Shown piece by piece: positions 12,986-27,090 of a stretch of DNA of 64,000 nt (positions within the stretch are counted from its first letter, which is position 1; the number at the start of each line of letters is the position of its first letter). The notes under the pieces are model-generated. The model was not told the origin of the DNA. It was given only the letters and a program-made list of their open reading frames with translations, and ran no database searches. Position numbers and translations under genes: made by a program. Where the stretch lies: contig CAUYLG010008956.1 of the NCBI GenBank assembly GCA_963573385.1, forward strand, positions 16,774-80,773. The letters are read 5' to 3'. Source of the stretch: Cacajao melanocephalus. Lineage: Eukaryota > Chordata > Mammalia > Primates > Pitheciidae.

Positions 12986-15370
12986 TGTATCAAAGACATG
13001 TATTTTTAAGTGAAATATTTTGGTTTTCTTCATGTGCCAGAAATGTACCTGAAGTCTGGGCTTCCTCACTTCCCAGGCTGGTCTTGGTCCTGGTTTGGAC
13101 CAAGGGACACGGTTTTGATTACTCTCAGAATTCCATCTACCCTCTACCTGCTGCCTTATCAGGCTGGAGCCTACCTGAGTGCCCCTGCCAGATTTCCCTC
13201 TCCTGCTCTAAAGCCCAAGGCACTGGCAAGGTCCTAGGTCTGAATGCAAGGTCCTAGCCACAGACCAATAGCTTTGGCTTATCTCCCTTCTTGTGTAGTA
13301 TCTCTAAGCGCTGAGAGGAGGTGGTAGGTGCCATCGATCTGCATTTCTCCAGGCCTGGGCTTTTGCCATGTGGCCTTGACTTGCCCTGTCCGTCTGCCAC
13401 TCCCACATCCCTTCCTGCCTTCTCCTTTGTCCCCTCCTGTGTTGGCTCCTCTGGCACCACGTTTCTCCAATTGTGTGGGTCTAGAATCAGATTTCAGAGG
13501 TTATGTTGCTATGACAATATAAACAGATTTGTGTGGTCCTGAAGTAGGCCTGTAATGGCCCATACTCTCTGCCATGTTTGGGGTTATGTGTGGTATGTGT
13601 GTGTGAGAGAGAGAAAGACAAATTCATTGATGACTGTATTTTTAATCCTCCTTCCTCTATATACTATTTGTTCATTTTACATGAACCTCAAAGCAGAGTC
13701 ACAGAGCTGGTATTTAATGCCAGAGCCTTGATCGCATTATCTGTGTTACTGAAAATGTAAGAGCTCAGGGGTTCATTGATGTTCGTTTGTTCTGTACCTA
13801 GAGGATCCTTACTTGACTTGTGACCTTGGGTGGGTTCCTTCATTTTTGTGTGCCTTCACCTTTCTCACCATACAAGAAAGATGATGGGGGCACCTTACTG
13901 GAGTGTTGTGAGGATTAAATGTCTTTGCCCTCATTTAAAATGAAAGCCCTTTGGGCAGCACCTGGAACACAGTCAGTGCTCATAAGAACCTGGGGTAAGA
14001 ACTCTTACTGGTGTAATCCTGACTGGTTGATCTAGTCCATGAATTCCATAATTGTAGATACCTTTAAATTTTTATATCTGTTTAGTAAATTCAAATGTTT
14101 TCTATGGTTTGGCTTTTCTTAAGGGAAGGTATATTATTATTATTAGATGATTCTCTACAAGCAGAAAGAAATGCTAGTGTTTGTTTTACAACTGATGTTT
14201 AATTATTTAGACCTTAGATGTTTCTCTTTATTTTGTGTATTCTCTCATGTACCACTTGTGGCTAGAGAGGATTCTTAGCTGCCAAGACATTTTGTTTTTC
14301 ATTGTAATTGGAGTATCAGATGTCTTATATTTAGGGAGGTTTTTTTTTTTTTTCCATACATTTTCTGTTTCCCTGCATACCTTCTGCAGGAACTGTACAG
14401 TGGATTCTGCTTTTTTTTCTGATTAAAGAAACAAAGCATTTCTATATGAAGTCGAGAATGAGTCAGTGGGCAAATGAGAAAACAATAGTTTCTGCTTTGA
14501 TTGCTTAAATACACAGGGGAAGCTTTTTCAACATGAAGTAGAAGCATTGCAGCTACTGAGAATGTTTGTTTTCTCCTGGAGAAACATTTCTGTCTTAAAG
14601 GTGGTTTCCGAAGCAGTGTGCATCCCAGCCCCATAGTGAGGGAGAGTTTCCCTTCTGGCCTGGCTCTTCATGAGTCACAAGGGCCAGTCCTCCTACACCA
14701 GCCCTGTCACTTTGAAGCCATTCTGCTCTGCTGTGTCATTAGAAGCTTCAGTATTGTTGATGTGCTCAAAAGATCACTGGTTATAGAGATGATTCTGGTC
14801 AACTGTTGCCATTTTTGGGAATGACAAAGGATGCCTCTGGCAGTAAAATTTTACTTGAATTTTGTGCCTCCCCTTTAGCTGTGGGAAGCCTGTCACTAAA
14901 ATTAACATTATCAGACCTTAGTTTCCTTTGTAAGGTAGAGAGAATATTCAGGAATAAATGATGGAATTTGAGGGCTAAAGTGGAATTTAGAAATCAGTCC
15001 TGAATTTAGGTGAAAATAACCTGCTCATTTTATAAATGGATTCTTGGTCCCTAGAATTAAGCATGTTGCAAAAAGCACTGGCGAACTCTTCCTGTTTCCG
15101 CAACTATGACAGTAGGTCTCTTGCTAAGTTTCTGTCTTCCAATGTTCATAGTAGACAGTTAAGTGACAGGAGCTCTACCCCAGTCCCCTGTTGTCAAAGG
15201 AATATTTAAACTCACCATGTTGCCTAAGTATAAACAATCATCATTTAAACCATTTGTTTTTTTTGCGGGGGTTGAATCTTGAAAACCGAGAGGTGAATTT
15301 GTAGCTTGTGTTACGAAATTTGCACATATTCAGGTGAGAAATTATAGCCCAATTCTGGGTACATTGTAAA
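12986..15370. other. Mostly unique sequence with a MIR
   Basis: A MIR relic lies at about 13800-13990 ('gaccttgggtgggttcct', then 'gtgttgtgaggattaaatg', then 'gcacctggaacacagtcag'), and a shorter MIR-like piece at about 13685-13730. A GT/GA-rich stretch is at 13580-13620 and a T tract at 14340-14354. Overlapping frames at 12985-13540 run on both strands and look like chance in a GC-richer patch. Confidence 0.45.
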
Positions 15371-15383
15371 AATGTTGACAGCT

Positions 15384-15749
<366 letters not shown>

Positions 15750-15887
15750 TTACCATTAAGTATAACTAAAAATGCTGGGGGCTCACCATATCTGAGACAA
15801 ACATAAGAAGACTGAACAGTGGAAAGAAGAAGGTAGACTGGCTGTGTTCCTTGGGTACTGAGGAGTGGCATGTTGAGTTCCCTGAGG

Positions 15888-15911
15888 TTTTTTTTTTTTT
15901 TTTTTTTTTTT
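15888..15911. repeat. T24 homopolymer at the L1M 5' edge
   Basis: An uninterrupted run of 24 T lies directly before the first sequence I recognise as L1M 5' UTR. It could be a polymorphic mononucleotide repeat. Nearby frames with polylysine or polyphenylalanine reflect this run. Confidence 0.85.
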
Positions 15912-16770
15912 GCCACATATATTTGAGTCTTGAAGCTGAAAAGTTGGCAACCTGGAAATACCAATTATCACAGATGAACATGTTCCCATCTCCAAAGCCA
16001 ACAAAAGCCAAACGACTAGGAAAAGGGCAGCCAAACAAGACAGACAATTTTTACATGATAACCGCTCCACTCCATCCAAACAACACACACACAAAAAAAA
16101 TCTGTGGCCTCCACCCCTACCTGGAAAAAGCCAAGCAGGAAGCTGAGACTTTTATCCTTAATGGTCGGTAATGAGCCTTTCACCTCTCTTGTGATGTAAG
16201 GGGGGCCATTTGGAGAACCAGACCAACATGCACCTGGAAGAAACAAGGAAGCTCCCCTCCCAGCCAGTGTGGTGTCAGAGAAGGCCTAGTAGAGAGTAAA
16301 AATATTCACCACTGCCCAGCAGAAATGAGGCTACCTCCACTGTAGAATCAGCAGAGAGCTTGTGGGGATGGAATTTCCACCCAGCAGCAACAAAGAGCTC
16401 CCTCCTCAGGTGTCAACAGAGGTCAGAGGAGGACCCTGGACTCTGTCTCTCTTTGGCAGCAATAAATCCAGAGTGTTGTCAGAGAAAGCCAGTGAAAATG
16501 GAGGTTTAAATAAGATTCAGAGTCTCAGAACATAATACAATAATGCACAAGCATCAATACAAATTTGCTTATCATACCAAGAATCTGGAACATCTCAAAC
16601 TGAATGAAAAAAACAATCAATTTATGCCAAGACTGAGAGTGCAGAGGTGATGGAATTATCAGGCAAAGATTTTAAAGCGGCCATGATAAAAAAAATATTT
16701 CAATGAGCAATTTCAAACATACTAGAAACATACTAGAAACAAATTTAAAAAAAAAAAAAAAAAACCCTTA

Positions 16771-17133
<363 letters not shown>

Positions 17134-17657
17134 TCAGGAAACTGTGGGACTATAATACAGGATCTAAATTTATATTATTAGAGTTACAGAAGGAAAGGAG
17201 AAAGTTGAAAAACTACTTGAAGAAATAATGGCTGAACACTCCTCCAATTTGACAATAGACACAAACGGACAAACAAAAAGCTGAGTAAATACCAAACAGG
17301 ATGAACCCAAAGAAGTCCACACCAAGACACATCATAACCAAACTCTTGAAAACTAAACTGAAAACAGCCAGAGAAAAATGATACTATACCTGCAGACGGA
17401 AAACAATGAGAATGACAGTAGATTTCTCAACAGAAATTATACAGGCGAGAACAAAAAATAGCATGTATTTTTCGGGTGCTGAAAGGGAAAATCTGTCAAC
17501 TCAGAATGCCCTATTTTGTGAAAATTTCTTTAGGAATGAAGAGGAAATCAAGACATTCTCAGATGAAGGAAAATTAAGAGTCCATTGCCAGGAGACCTTT
17601 GCTGAGGAAGAGATAATGGAAGAAATCTTAGAACATCAAGAAGGAAGAAAGAACATG

Positions 17658-18212
17658 GTGTATATGTGCCAGTTTCTTTATCCAGTCTACCACTGATGGA
17701 CATTTGGGTTGATTACAGGTCTTTGCTATTGTAAACAGTGCCACAGTAAACATATGTGTGCATGTGTCTTTATAATAGAATGATTCATAATCCTTTGGGT
17801 ATAGACCCAGTAATGGGATTGCTGGATACTATGCAGCCATAAAAAAGGATTAGTTCATGTCCTTTGCAGAGACATGAAGGAAGCTGGAAAGCATCATTCT
17901 CAGCAAACAGACACAAAAACAGAAAACCAAACACCACATGTTCTCACTCATAAGTGGGTGTTGATTAATGAAAACACATGGACACAGGGAGGGGAACATC
18001 ATACACCAGGGCCTGTCAGGTGGAGGGAAAACTAGGGGAGGGATAGCATGGGGTGGGGGGATTGGGGAGGGATAACATTAGGAGAAATACCTAATATAGA
18101 TGACGGGGGGATGGATGCAGCAAACCACCATAGCACATGTATACCTATGTAACAAATCTCCACGTTCTGCACATGTACCCCAGAACTTAAAATATAATAA
18201 TAATGATAAAGA
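17658..18212 (+). mobile_element. L1PA-type insertion with 5' inversion
   Basis: 17658 to about 17827 is L1 ORF2 sequence in reverse orientation; from about 17828 to 18212 the ORF2 end and 3' UTR are in forward orientation with an A-rich tail. An exact 9-bp duplication 'aaagaacat' flanks the unit at 17649-17657 and 18213-18221. The inverted piece covers L1 sequence that lies just upstream of the forward piece, as in twin-primed insertions. Confidence 0.9.
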
Positions 18213-19473
18213 AAAGAACATAGCAAGCAGAAATACTGATAAATACAATTGGCTTTGTTTATCCTTTTCTAAATGTATTTTAAAAATTATGTTTCATAGT
18301 TGAAGCAAAAATTATACTACTGTTTGATATGGTTCTAAATGCCTGTAGAAGAAATATTTAAGACAATTATATTGTGAATGGAGTGAAGGAAGGTAAGTTT
18401 ACTATACTTCACTTGAACTGGTAAAATGAGTATACCAGTAGAGTGTGATAAATGTTATGGCCATAAAATGTTATACCTACCAACCACTAAAAAAAGCTAT
18501 ACGAAGAGATATATTCTAAAATAGTCTCCATAAATCAAAATGAAATTCTAAAAAATGTTCAAGTCATCTACAGGAAAGTAGGACAAAGTAAACATAATTT
18601 AAAAATAGTAAAAAAATTTCATATTTAATCCCTAACATATCTATAATGATATTAAATGTAAATGTTCTAAATATACCAATTGAAAATACTGATTAGCAGA
18701 ATGGATTTAAAAGCATAACCTTGTCATACACTATTTAAAAGAAACTCACCTAAAATGTAATGACATATATAGGTTGAAAGTAAAAGTATAGAAATATATA
18801 TATCATGCCAAAATTAATTTTAAAAAGCAGGAGTATCTGAATATCCTGCTTCATTTCAGAACTCTGTTTCAGAGCAAAGAAAATAACCATAAACAGAGAG
18901 GAGCATTACATAATGATAAGCAGGTCGATCAACAAAAAAGGCATAGTAATTTTAAATGTGCATACACCAAACAACAAAGCTTGAAAATATGTAAAATTTA
19001 AGTTGGTAGAACTAACACTGAAAATAGACAAGCCAACAATTAGAGATGAAGACTTCAACAACCTCTCCCAACAAGCAATATAACAACTAACAAGCTAATC
19101 AGCAAGGATGTAGAAAAAAATCAACACCGCAGTCAAGCAACAAGATTTAATGGACATTTATAGAATACTTCCCCCAGCAACAGCAGAACACACATTATTT
19201 TCAAATGGCAACAGAACATATATTGAGACTATATTCTGGGCTATAAAATAAACCTTAACAAATTTAAAAGTTGTGAAATGATAGAGCATGTTCTCTAACT
19301 ACAATGTAATCAAACTAGAAATCAATAACAGAAAAATAAACAGGAAAAATCTACAAACACACTGAAGCTAAATAGCACACTTTTAAATAATCCATAGGTC
19401 AAAGAGGAAGTCGTAAAGGAAATAAAAATCCATTGAACTGAATTAAAATGAAATACAGTATTTCAAAATTTAT

Positions 19474-19933
19474 CGTTAAAACACGTGCTCTGAATAAAGA
19501 GACCCCCCACCAAACAGGCTTTGTGTGAGCAACATGGCTGTTTATTTACTTGGGTGCAGGCCGGCTGAGTCTGAAAAGAGAGTCATGAAGGACGGTGGGA
19601 TAAAAGTTGGTTTTATAGGTTTGGGATAAACAGTGGAAAGTTACATAAGTTACAGTTTAAGGTGGTTTTTTGCAAGCTGGGAGGGGGTCGTACAGTATGG
19701 AGTCATGAGGTTGACCAAGGTTGTTATAGAGTCCAATGGCCTTGTCAGTTGAGAGTGGAATAAATAATAGAAGAATGTCTCAGGTTAGTTAGGGCCCCAC
19801 AGGGGTTGATAGTTTTTCTGTTTTTCATGATCTTCCAGCTACTTCAGGTTTTCTAATTCTGGAAGGCCCTCCAGAGGTGTATATGTGGGTCACGAGGGTT
19901 GCCATGCTGTCCACGGTGTGGTCAGACCTTACA
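19474..19933 (-). mobile_element. Solo ERV1 LTR, LTR7-like at its 3' part
   Basis: On the minus strand it starts TGTAAGGTCTGACC, has a TATA box (19611-19617) and AATAAA (19541-19546), and its last part closely resembles the HERV-H LTR7 end: 'cagccatgttgctcacac', then 'aaagcctgtttggtgg'. The first half is clearly different from LTR7. It is flanked by the 5-bp duplication 'tttat' (19469-19473 and 19934-19938), usual for ERV1, and it splits L1M ORF2 cleanly. A related LTR of the HERV-H/HERV-F group is the likely family; the exact name is not settled. Confidence 0.8.
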
Positions 19934-20306
19934 TTTATGGGAAACTGCTGAAGCAGTACATAGAAGAAAATTTCTAGTATTAAATGCATACATTGAAAAA
20001 GAGGAATGGTCTCAAACCAATAATTAGGCTCTCACCATAAGAACTCAGAAAAAAGAGCAAAATAAACCCAAAGCAAGCAGAAAGAAGGAAATGATAAGGA
20101 ACAGAAGTAAAATCAATTAGGTTATTAAGAGAAAAACAATAAAGATAAATGAAACAAAGGCTGGTTCCTCAAAATGATTTAAAAATCTTTAGCAAGATTG
20201 CCAAAAAAAAGAGAAAACACAAATTGTCAATATCACCAAAGACAGAGACAATATCAATATAGACCTTGTCTACATCAAAAGAATAATAAAGTGAATACAA
20301 TGAATA

Positions 20307-23163
20307 TTTCTTTTTTCATAATTTCAACTTTTAGATTCAGAGGACACATGTGGAGGTTTGTTACGTGGGTATATTGCATGATGCTGAGTTTGGGGTAGAA
20401 ATGATCCCTTCACCCAGGTAGTGAGCATAGTACTCAATAGGGAATTTTTCAGCCATTACTCCCTCCTCCTTTTCCCCAGTAGTGCCCAGTGTCTATTGTT
20501 CCTATCTTTATGTCCATGTATACCCAGTGCTTAGCTCTCATTTACAAGTGAGAACATGTGGTATTTGGTTTTCTGTTCCTGTGTTAATTCACTTAGAATA
20601 ATGGGTTATTCTAAGCAGCTGCATCCATGTTGCTGCAAGAGACATAATATTCTTTTTAATGGTTGTGTAGTATTCTATGATGTATGTATACCACATTTTC
20701 TTTATTTAATCCACCATTGATGGGCCTACATTGATTCCATGTCTTTGCTATTGTGAATAGTGCTGCAGTGAACATATGAGTGCATTTGTTTTTTGTTTTT
20801 TGTTTTTTTTGCAGAACAACTTATTTTCCTTAGGTATATACTCAGTAATGGGATGGCTGGCCTGAATCGTAGTTCTGTTTTCAGTTCTTTAAGACATCTT
20901 CAAACTATTTTCCACAGTGGCTGAACTAATTTACACCCTCACAAACAGTGTCTAAGTGTTCTCTTTACTCCACAATCTCACCAACACCTGTTATTTTTTG
21001 TCTTTTTAATAATAATCATTCTGACTGGTGTGAGATGGTATCTCATAGTGGTTTTGATTTGTATTTCTCTGATGGTGAGTGACATTGAGTATTTTTTATA
21101 TGCTTGTTGGTTGCTTATATGTCTTCTTTTGAAGTGTCTATTCATGTCCTTTGCCCACTTTTTGATGGGGTTTTTTTTTTTTTTTTTTTTTTGCTTGTTT
21201 AATTAAGTTCCTTATAGATTCTGGATATTATACCTTTGTTAGATACATAGTTTATAAATATTTTCTCCCATTCTGTGTTGATGGTTTCTTTTGCAGTACA
21301 AAAACTGTTTAGTTTAATTAGGTCCTACTTGTCAATTTTTGTTTTTGTTGCAATTGCTTTTGGGGACTTAGTCATAAATTCCTTGCCAAGGTCAATGTCC
21401 AGAATGGTCTTTCCCAGGTTTTCTTCTAGAACTTTTATAGTTTGAGGTCTTACATTAAAATATTTAATCCATCTTGAGTTAATTTTTATATGTGGTTAAA
21501 GATAGGGATCCAGTTTCATTCTTCTGCATATAGCTGGGCAGCTATTCCAGCACCATATATTAAATAAGGAATCCTGTCCTCATTGCTTATTTTTGTCAAC
21601 TTTGTCAAAGATCAGATGGTTATAGGTATGAGGCTCTATGTCTGGGTTTTGTGTTCTAGTCTATTGGTCTATTTATCTGTTTTTGTACCAGTACCATGCT
21701 GTTTTGGTTATTGTAGCCATGCTGTATAGTTCGAAATTGGGTAATGCAGTGCCTTTGTTTGTTCTGCTTAGGATTGCTTTAGCTATTTGGGCTATTTTTT
21801 GGGTTCCATAATAATTTTAGAACACTTTTTCTAATTCTGTTAAAACTGGTGTTGGTAGTTTGATAGGAGTAGTGTTAAGTCTATAGATTGCTTTGAGCAG
21901 TATGACCATTTTAACAATGTTAATTCTTCCAATCTATGAACATGGAATGTTTTCTCATTTGTTTATGTCATCTGTAATTTCTTTCAGTAGAGTTTTGTAG
22001 TTATCCTTGAAAGATCTTTCACCTCCTTGGTTAGAAATATTTCTCCCTCTTTTTCTTCCTCTTTCTTTCTCTCATACATTCTTTTTCTTTCTTTCTTTCA
22101 CTCTCACTTTCTTTCCTCTCTTTTTCTTTCTTTCAAAAAATAAAAAAAAAAAAAAAAAAGAAATATTCCTAGGTGTGTGTGTTTGTGTGTGTATTGTAAA
22201 TGTGATTGCTTTCTTGATTTGGCTCCCAGCTTGAACATTATTGGTATGCAGAAATGCTACCAATTTTTGTGCATTGATTTTATATCCCGAAACTTAAGTG
22301 AAATTATTTATCAGGTCTAGGAGCCTTTTAATGGATATTTCATGTTTTTTTAGGTATAGAATCATTGTCAGTGAAGAAACACAATTTGACTTCATCTTTT
22401 CCTATTTGGATGACTTTTGTTTCTTTCTCTTGCCTGATTGCTCTGGCGAGGGCTTCTACTACTATCTTGAATAGGACCGATGAGAGAATGGGCATCCTTC
22501 TTCTTTGTGTTCTTAAAAGGAATGCTTCCAGCTTTTTTCTCTTCGGTATGATGTTGACTGTGTTGGATAAATTCCTGGAAATGCACAGCCTCCCAAAATG
22601 GAATCAGGAAACTTTGAAACTCTGAACAGAGTAATATCAAGTTCCAAAATTGAATCAATCATTAAAAACCTACCAACCAAAAGAATCCCTGGACCAGATG
22701 GAGTCACAGAATTCAACCGGACATACAAATAAGAGCTGGTACCATACTGAAACTATTCCAAAAACCAAGGAGGAGGAACTTCTCCCTAACTCATTCTACA
22801 AAGTCAGCTTCACCTTGATACCAAAACTTGGCAAAGACACAGCAAAAAAGAAAACTACAGGCCAGTCTCTCTGATGCACATGGATGCAAAAATCCTCAAC
22901 AGAATACTGTTAAACCAGCAGCACATCAAAACTTTAATTTACCACAATCAGGTTGGCTTTATTTGTGGGATGCATGGTTGATTTAACATACATAAATCAA
23001 TAAATGTGATTCACCATATAAACAGGATTAAAAATAAAAACCATATGATTATCTCATAGACATAGATAAAGCATTTGATAAAATCCAGCATCTCTTTACA
23101 ATAAAAACCCTCAACAAACTAGGCATTGAAAGTACGTACCTTAAAATAATAAGAGCTATCTAC
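20307..23163 (-). mobile_element. L1 (L1PB/L1MA type) with 5' inversion, minus strand
   Basis: From 20307 to about 22564 the sequence is reversed L1: 3' UTR first, then ORF2 back into the RT domain. At about 22565 it switches to forward ORF2, which runs to about 23163. The forward end ('aataataagagctatct') abuts, in L1 coordinates, the point where the reversed part began, with only about 10 bases lost. This is a 5' inversion of the twin-priming type. A T run is at 21174-21192. No frame is intact (86 codons at 22365-22625 at most). Target duplication not resolved. Confidence 0.85.
22042..22158 (+). mobile_element. 117-bp CT-rich retroposed fragment with A tail
   Basis: Breaks the reversed L1 between 'ttggtt' and 'cctaggtg'. 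It is pyrimidine-rich (CTTT/CCCT units) and ends in a run of As. The duplication 'agaaatatt' flanks it at 22033-22041 and 22159-22167. This is the signature of L1-mediated retroposition, but the parent transcript is not recognisable. Confidence 0.7.
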
Positions 23164-24664
23164 ACATATAAATTTGACAACTTAGATCAACTTAGAAAAT
23201 TTCAGTTTCTTGAAAGTATGTTACCATAACTAAATACAAAATAGACCATTTCAATAGCCCTACAACTATTAAAGAAATTGAAAAATTAGACCCTGTCCCC
23301 CAAAATAAATCTCCAGATCCACTGGTTTCACTGGAAAATTCTAACAAATGGATAAAGAAGGATTAAAATCAATTTACATAATCTTGCAGAAAATATAGAA
23401 GGACTACTTCTCAATTCATTATATAAAGCTAGTATTACCCTGATGCCAAAGCAACAAGACAGTACCAAAAAAAAAAAAAAAAAAGATTAAGGGAGAAAAT
23501 TACAAACCAATATGCCTCCTGAATATAGATCCACAAACCTTATACAAAATATTAACAAATAAAATTTAGCAATATATAAAAAGAGTTATATACTATGAGC
23601 AAGTGAGATTTATTTCAGAGATGCAAAGCTGGTTCAGTATTAAAAAACAATCACGTAATTTACCTTATTGAAAGAGTACTGAGAAAAATTACACGATCAT
23701 ATTAACCAATGCAGAAAAGCATTTGGCAAAATTCAACACACATTACTGATAAAAATTATTGAAAAATAGGAACAGAGGTAACTTCCTCAGCTTGACAAAG
23801 AGCATATACAAAAAACTTAGCATCTACCACTGTACTTATTGGTGGAGGACTGAATGCTTTCAGGATATCTACATGTCAAGGATATCTACTCTTTCTGCTC
23901 TTAATCAGCTTGGTACTAGAAGTTCTAATTTATGCAGTAGATGAGAAAAAGAAATAAAATGTGTATAGTTTGGAAAGCATGATGCAAGCTACTCTTATTT
24001 GCAGAAGTCATGATGGTCTACGTAGGAAATCCCAAGGAATCAACAGAAAACCCCCAGAACTAGAAGCAAATTTAGCAAGGTGAAAAGATGCAAGATAAAT
24101 CTACAAAAATTAATAGTGTGTATGTGTGTGGTCTGTGTGTGTTTGTGTGTGTCTATACACACTAGAAACAAACATATGGACACATGGATACTGTAACAAA
24201 TTGTATCAAATTAAATATGATACTGTTTAGAGTCACTCAAAAACAAATGAAATATTTAGATGTAAATCTAGCACAACAGATACACCAGACTTATATGCTG
24301 AAAGAAACCAAAGAAGATCTAAATAAATGGAGAGACATACAGTGTTCATGGATTGGGCAACTCAACATATTAAAGATCTCAATTCCACCCAAATTTATAT
24401 GTAAATGTAATGTAATTTCTATCAAAATCTTAGCAAGAAATCTTAGATATTGACAGATTATTCTTTAATTTATAGTGAGAAGTAAAGAATTAGATAGCTA
24501 AAACAATTTTGAAAAAGAATAAAATGTGACCAGTAGGTCTAATACATTTCAAGACATTGTATAGCTACAGTAATCACAATTGCATTGGCAGAGTGATAGA
24601 TACATTTGTTAATGGAGCAGAATAGAATCCAGAAATAGGCTTGTACAAATATTCCCAAGTATAT

Positions 24665-27090
24665 TTTTCATTGAAGTATAATTTGCTTAGCACAAAAGTC
24701 ATCTTTTAAAGTGTCAAATTCAGTGGTTTTTCGTATATTCACAAGGTTGTGCAACTATCGCCTCTGTCTAATTTTAGAAAAGTTTCATCACTCTGAAAAG
24801 AAGCTCCATTCTCTCAACCTCTAGCAATCACTAGTATGCTTTTTTTTTCCCCCTATGGATTTGACTATTCTGGACACTTTATGTGTCCAGATGGAATCAT
24901 ACAATGTGTTGCCTTTTGTGTCAGGCTTTTTCAACTTAGCATGTTTTCAAGGTCCATCCATGTTAAGCATGTATCAGTATTTCATCCACTTTTATGAATG
25001 AATAATATTTTCATTTTTTTTGTTTACCCATTCATCAGTTGATGACCTGAGTTGTCATCATGACCACTTGGCTATTATAAATGATGCTATTATGAACATT
25101 CATTAACAAGTTTTTGTGCAGATATGTTTCACCTCTCTTGGGTATATACCTAAGAGTAGAATTGCTAGTTCATATGGTACTTCTGGTTAACCTTTTGAGA
25201 AATCACCAAACTGTTTTCAAAAAAGGCTGCATCATTTTACATTCCCGCCAGCAATGTATAAAGGTTCTAGTTTCTTCACATCCTCATCAATATTCATCAT
25301 TACCTGTCTTTTTGAGCATAGCCATCCTAGTGAGTATATCATTGTGGTTTTGATTTGTATTTGCTTGATGGTTAATGATGTTGAGCATCTTTCCACAGTT
25401 TTATTGGCCATTCATATATCTTCTTTAGAGAAATGTCTATTCAAATCCTCTACTCATTTTTATTTGGGCTACTTTTCATTACTAAGTTGTAAGCATTTTT
25501 TATATATTATGAATACAGTTCACTTACTCTGTATGTGATTTGGGAGTATTTTCTCCCATTCTCTGTGTTGTGTTTTCACTTTATTAATAACATCCTTTGA
25601 AGCAGAAAAATATTTAATTTTAATTTATCTATTTTTGTCTGGTTGCTTATACTTGAGTTACCAAGTATAAGAAACTATTGCCTAATCTAAGGTTGTAAAC
25701 ATTTACAACTATATTTTCCTCTAGGAATTTTATAAATTTTTCTCTTAAATTGAGGTCTTTGGTGCATTTTGATTTAATTTTTGTATATGAAGTAAAATAG
25801 GACTCCAACTTCATTCTTTTGCATGTGGATGTCCAGCTCCCTCAGCACCAATGATTGAAAAGACTACTGTTTCCTTATTTAATTGTCTTGGTGTCCTTGT
25901 CTATAACCAATTTACCATAAATTTAATGGCTTATTTCTGGATTTCATTTCATTCTATTGAGCTGTGTTTATTCTATGGCAGTACAACACTTGTTTTGGTT
26001 ATTCTAACTTTGTAGTAAGTTTTGAAATTGTGATGTGGAGTCCTCCAGCTTAGTTTTTATTTTTAAAGATTATTTTGGCCATTCTTGCCTTTGTATTTCT
26101 GTGTGAATTTTAGGATCAGCTTGTCCATTTATGCAAAAATCAATAGCAAAAGAACAAAACAGCTAGAATTTTGATGGAGATTATGTAGAATCTGTAGATC
26201 AGTTTGGAGAGTACTGCCATTTTATTATTGAATAATAAGTCATTTAATACACAAACATGGGATTTATTTGCATCTTTAATTTCTTTCAATGTTTGTAGTT
26301 TTCCATGTACAAATCTTGTAATTTTTTGTTAAATTTATACCCAGGTTTTTTTTTTCTTCCAATGATATTTTAAGTGGAATTTTTAAAGTTTCCATTTTGG
26401 ATTGAGGTAGTATATATATATATATATTTTTTAATGTTGATCTTTTATACTGAAACCTTCCTGAATTCATGTATCAGTTCTGATAATTTTTATGGACTCC
26501 TTAGGATTTTCAGTATACTAGATCATGTCATCTATGCACAGATATAGTTTACTTCTTTTCTTCTCTTAATTCCTTTTTTTCCTTCTTGCCTGTTTAGAAC
26601 CTCCAGTACAATGTTGAATAGAAGTGGTGAGAGATCCTTGTATTGTTATTGCTTTTAGGGGAAAACATTCAGTCTTTAATAATGAATCATGATTTTAACT
26701 GTGAATTTTTCATATATGTTCTCTATCAGGTTGAGGAAGTTCCTTTGTATTCTTAGTTTGTGCTTTTATTATGAAACGGTGTTGGATTTTGTCAAATATT
26801 TTTTCTACATCTATTGACATGACCATATGGTCTTTCTTCTTTAGTCCATTAATATAGTGTACAATTCAGATAGATTTGTAAATGTTATACCAATTTTGCA
26901 TTCCTGGAATAAATCCTAATTGGTTGTGGTATTTGATGATATTCATGTTGCTGTATTTGATTTGCTAATATTCCATTGAGGATTTTTGCATCTATATTAA
27001 TAAGGAATATTTGTCTGTACTTTTCTTGTGATATCTCTATCTGGTTTTGGTGTCAGGTTACTGCTGCCCCATGGAATGAGTTATAACTTA
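24665..27090 (-). mobile_element. Ancient L1M element, minus strand, 3' UTR and ORF2 part
   Basis: Reversed L1M 3' UTR (about 24665-25500) with typical phrases such as 'tttgactattctggacac' and 'ggtccatccatgtt', then reversed ORF2 back to the RT region near 27090. An AT dinucleotide run lies at 26410-26427. It begins within 10 bases of the end of the + strand L1M, so the two face each other. Frames are all broken. Confidence 0.75.

Noticed and set aside
15851..16171. Overlapping frames with long F or K runs
   Set aside because: They are produced by the T24 tract and the L1M 5' UTR.
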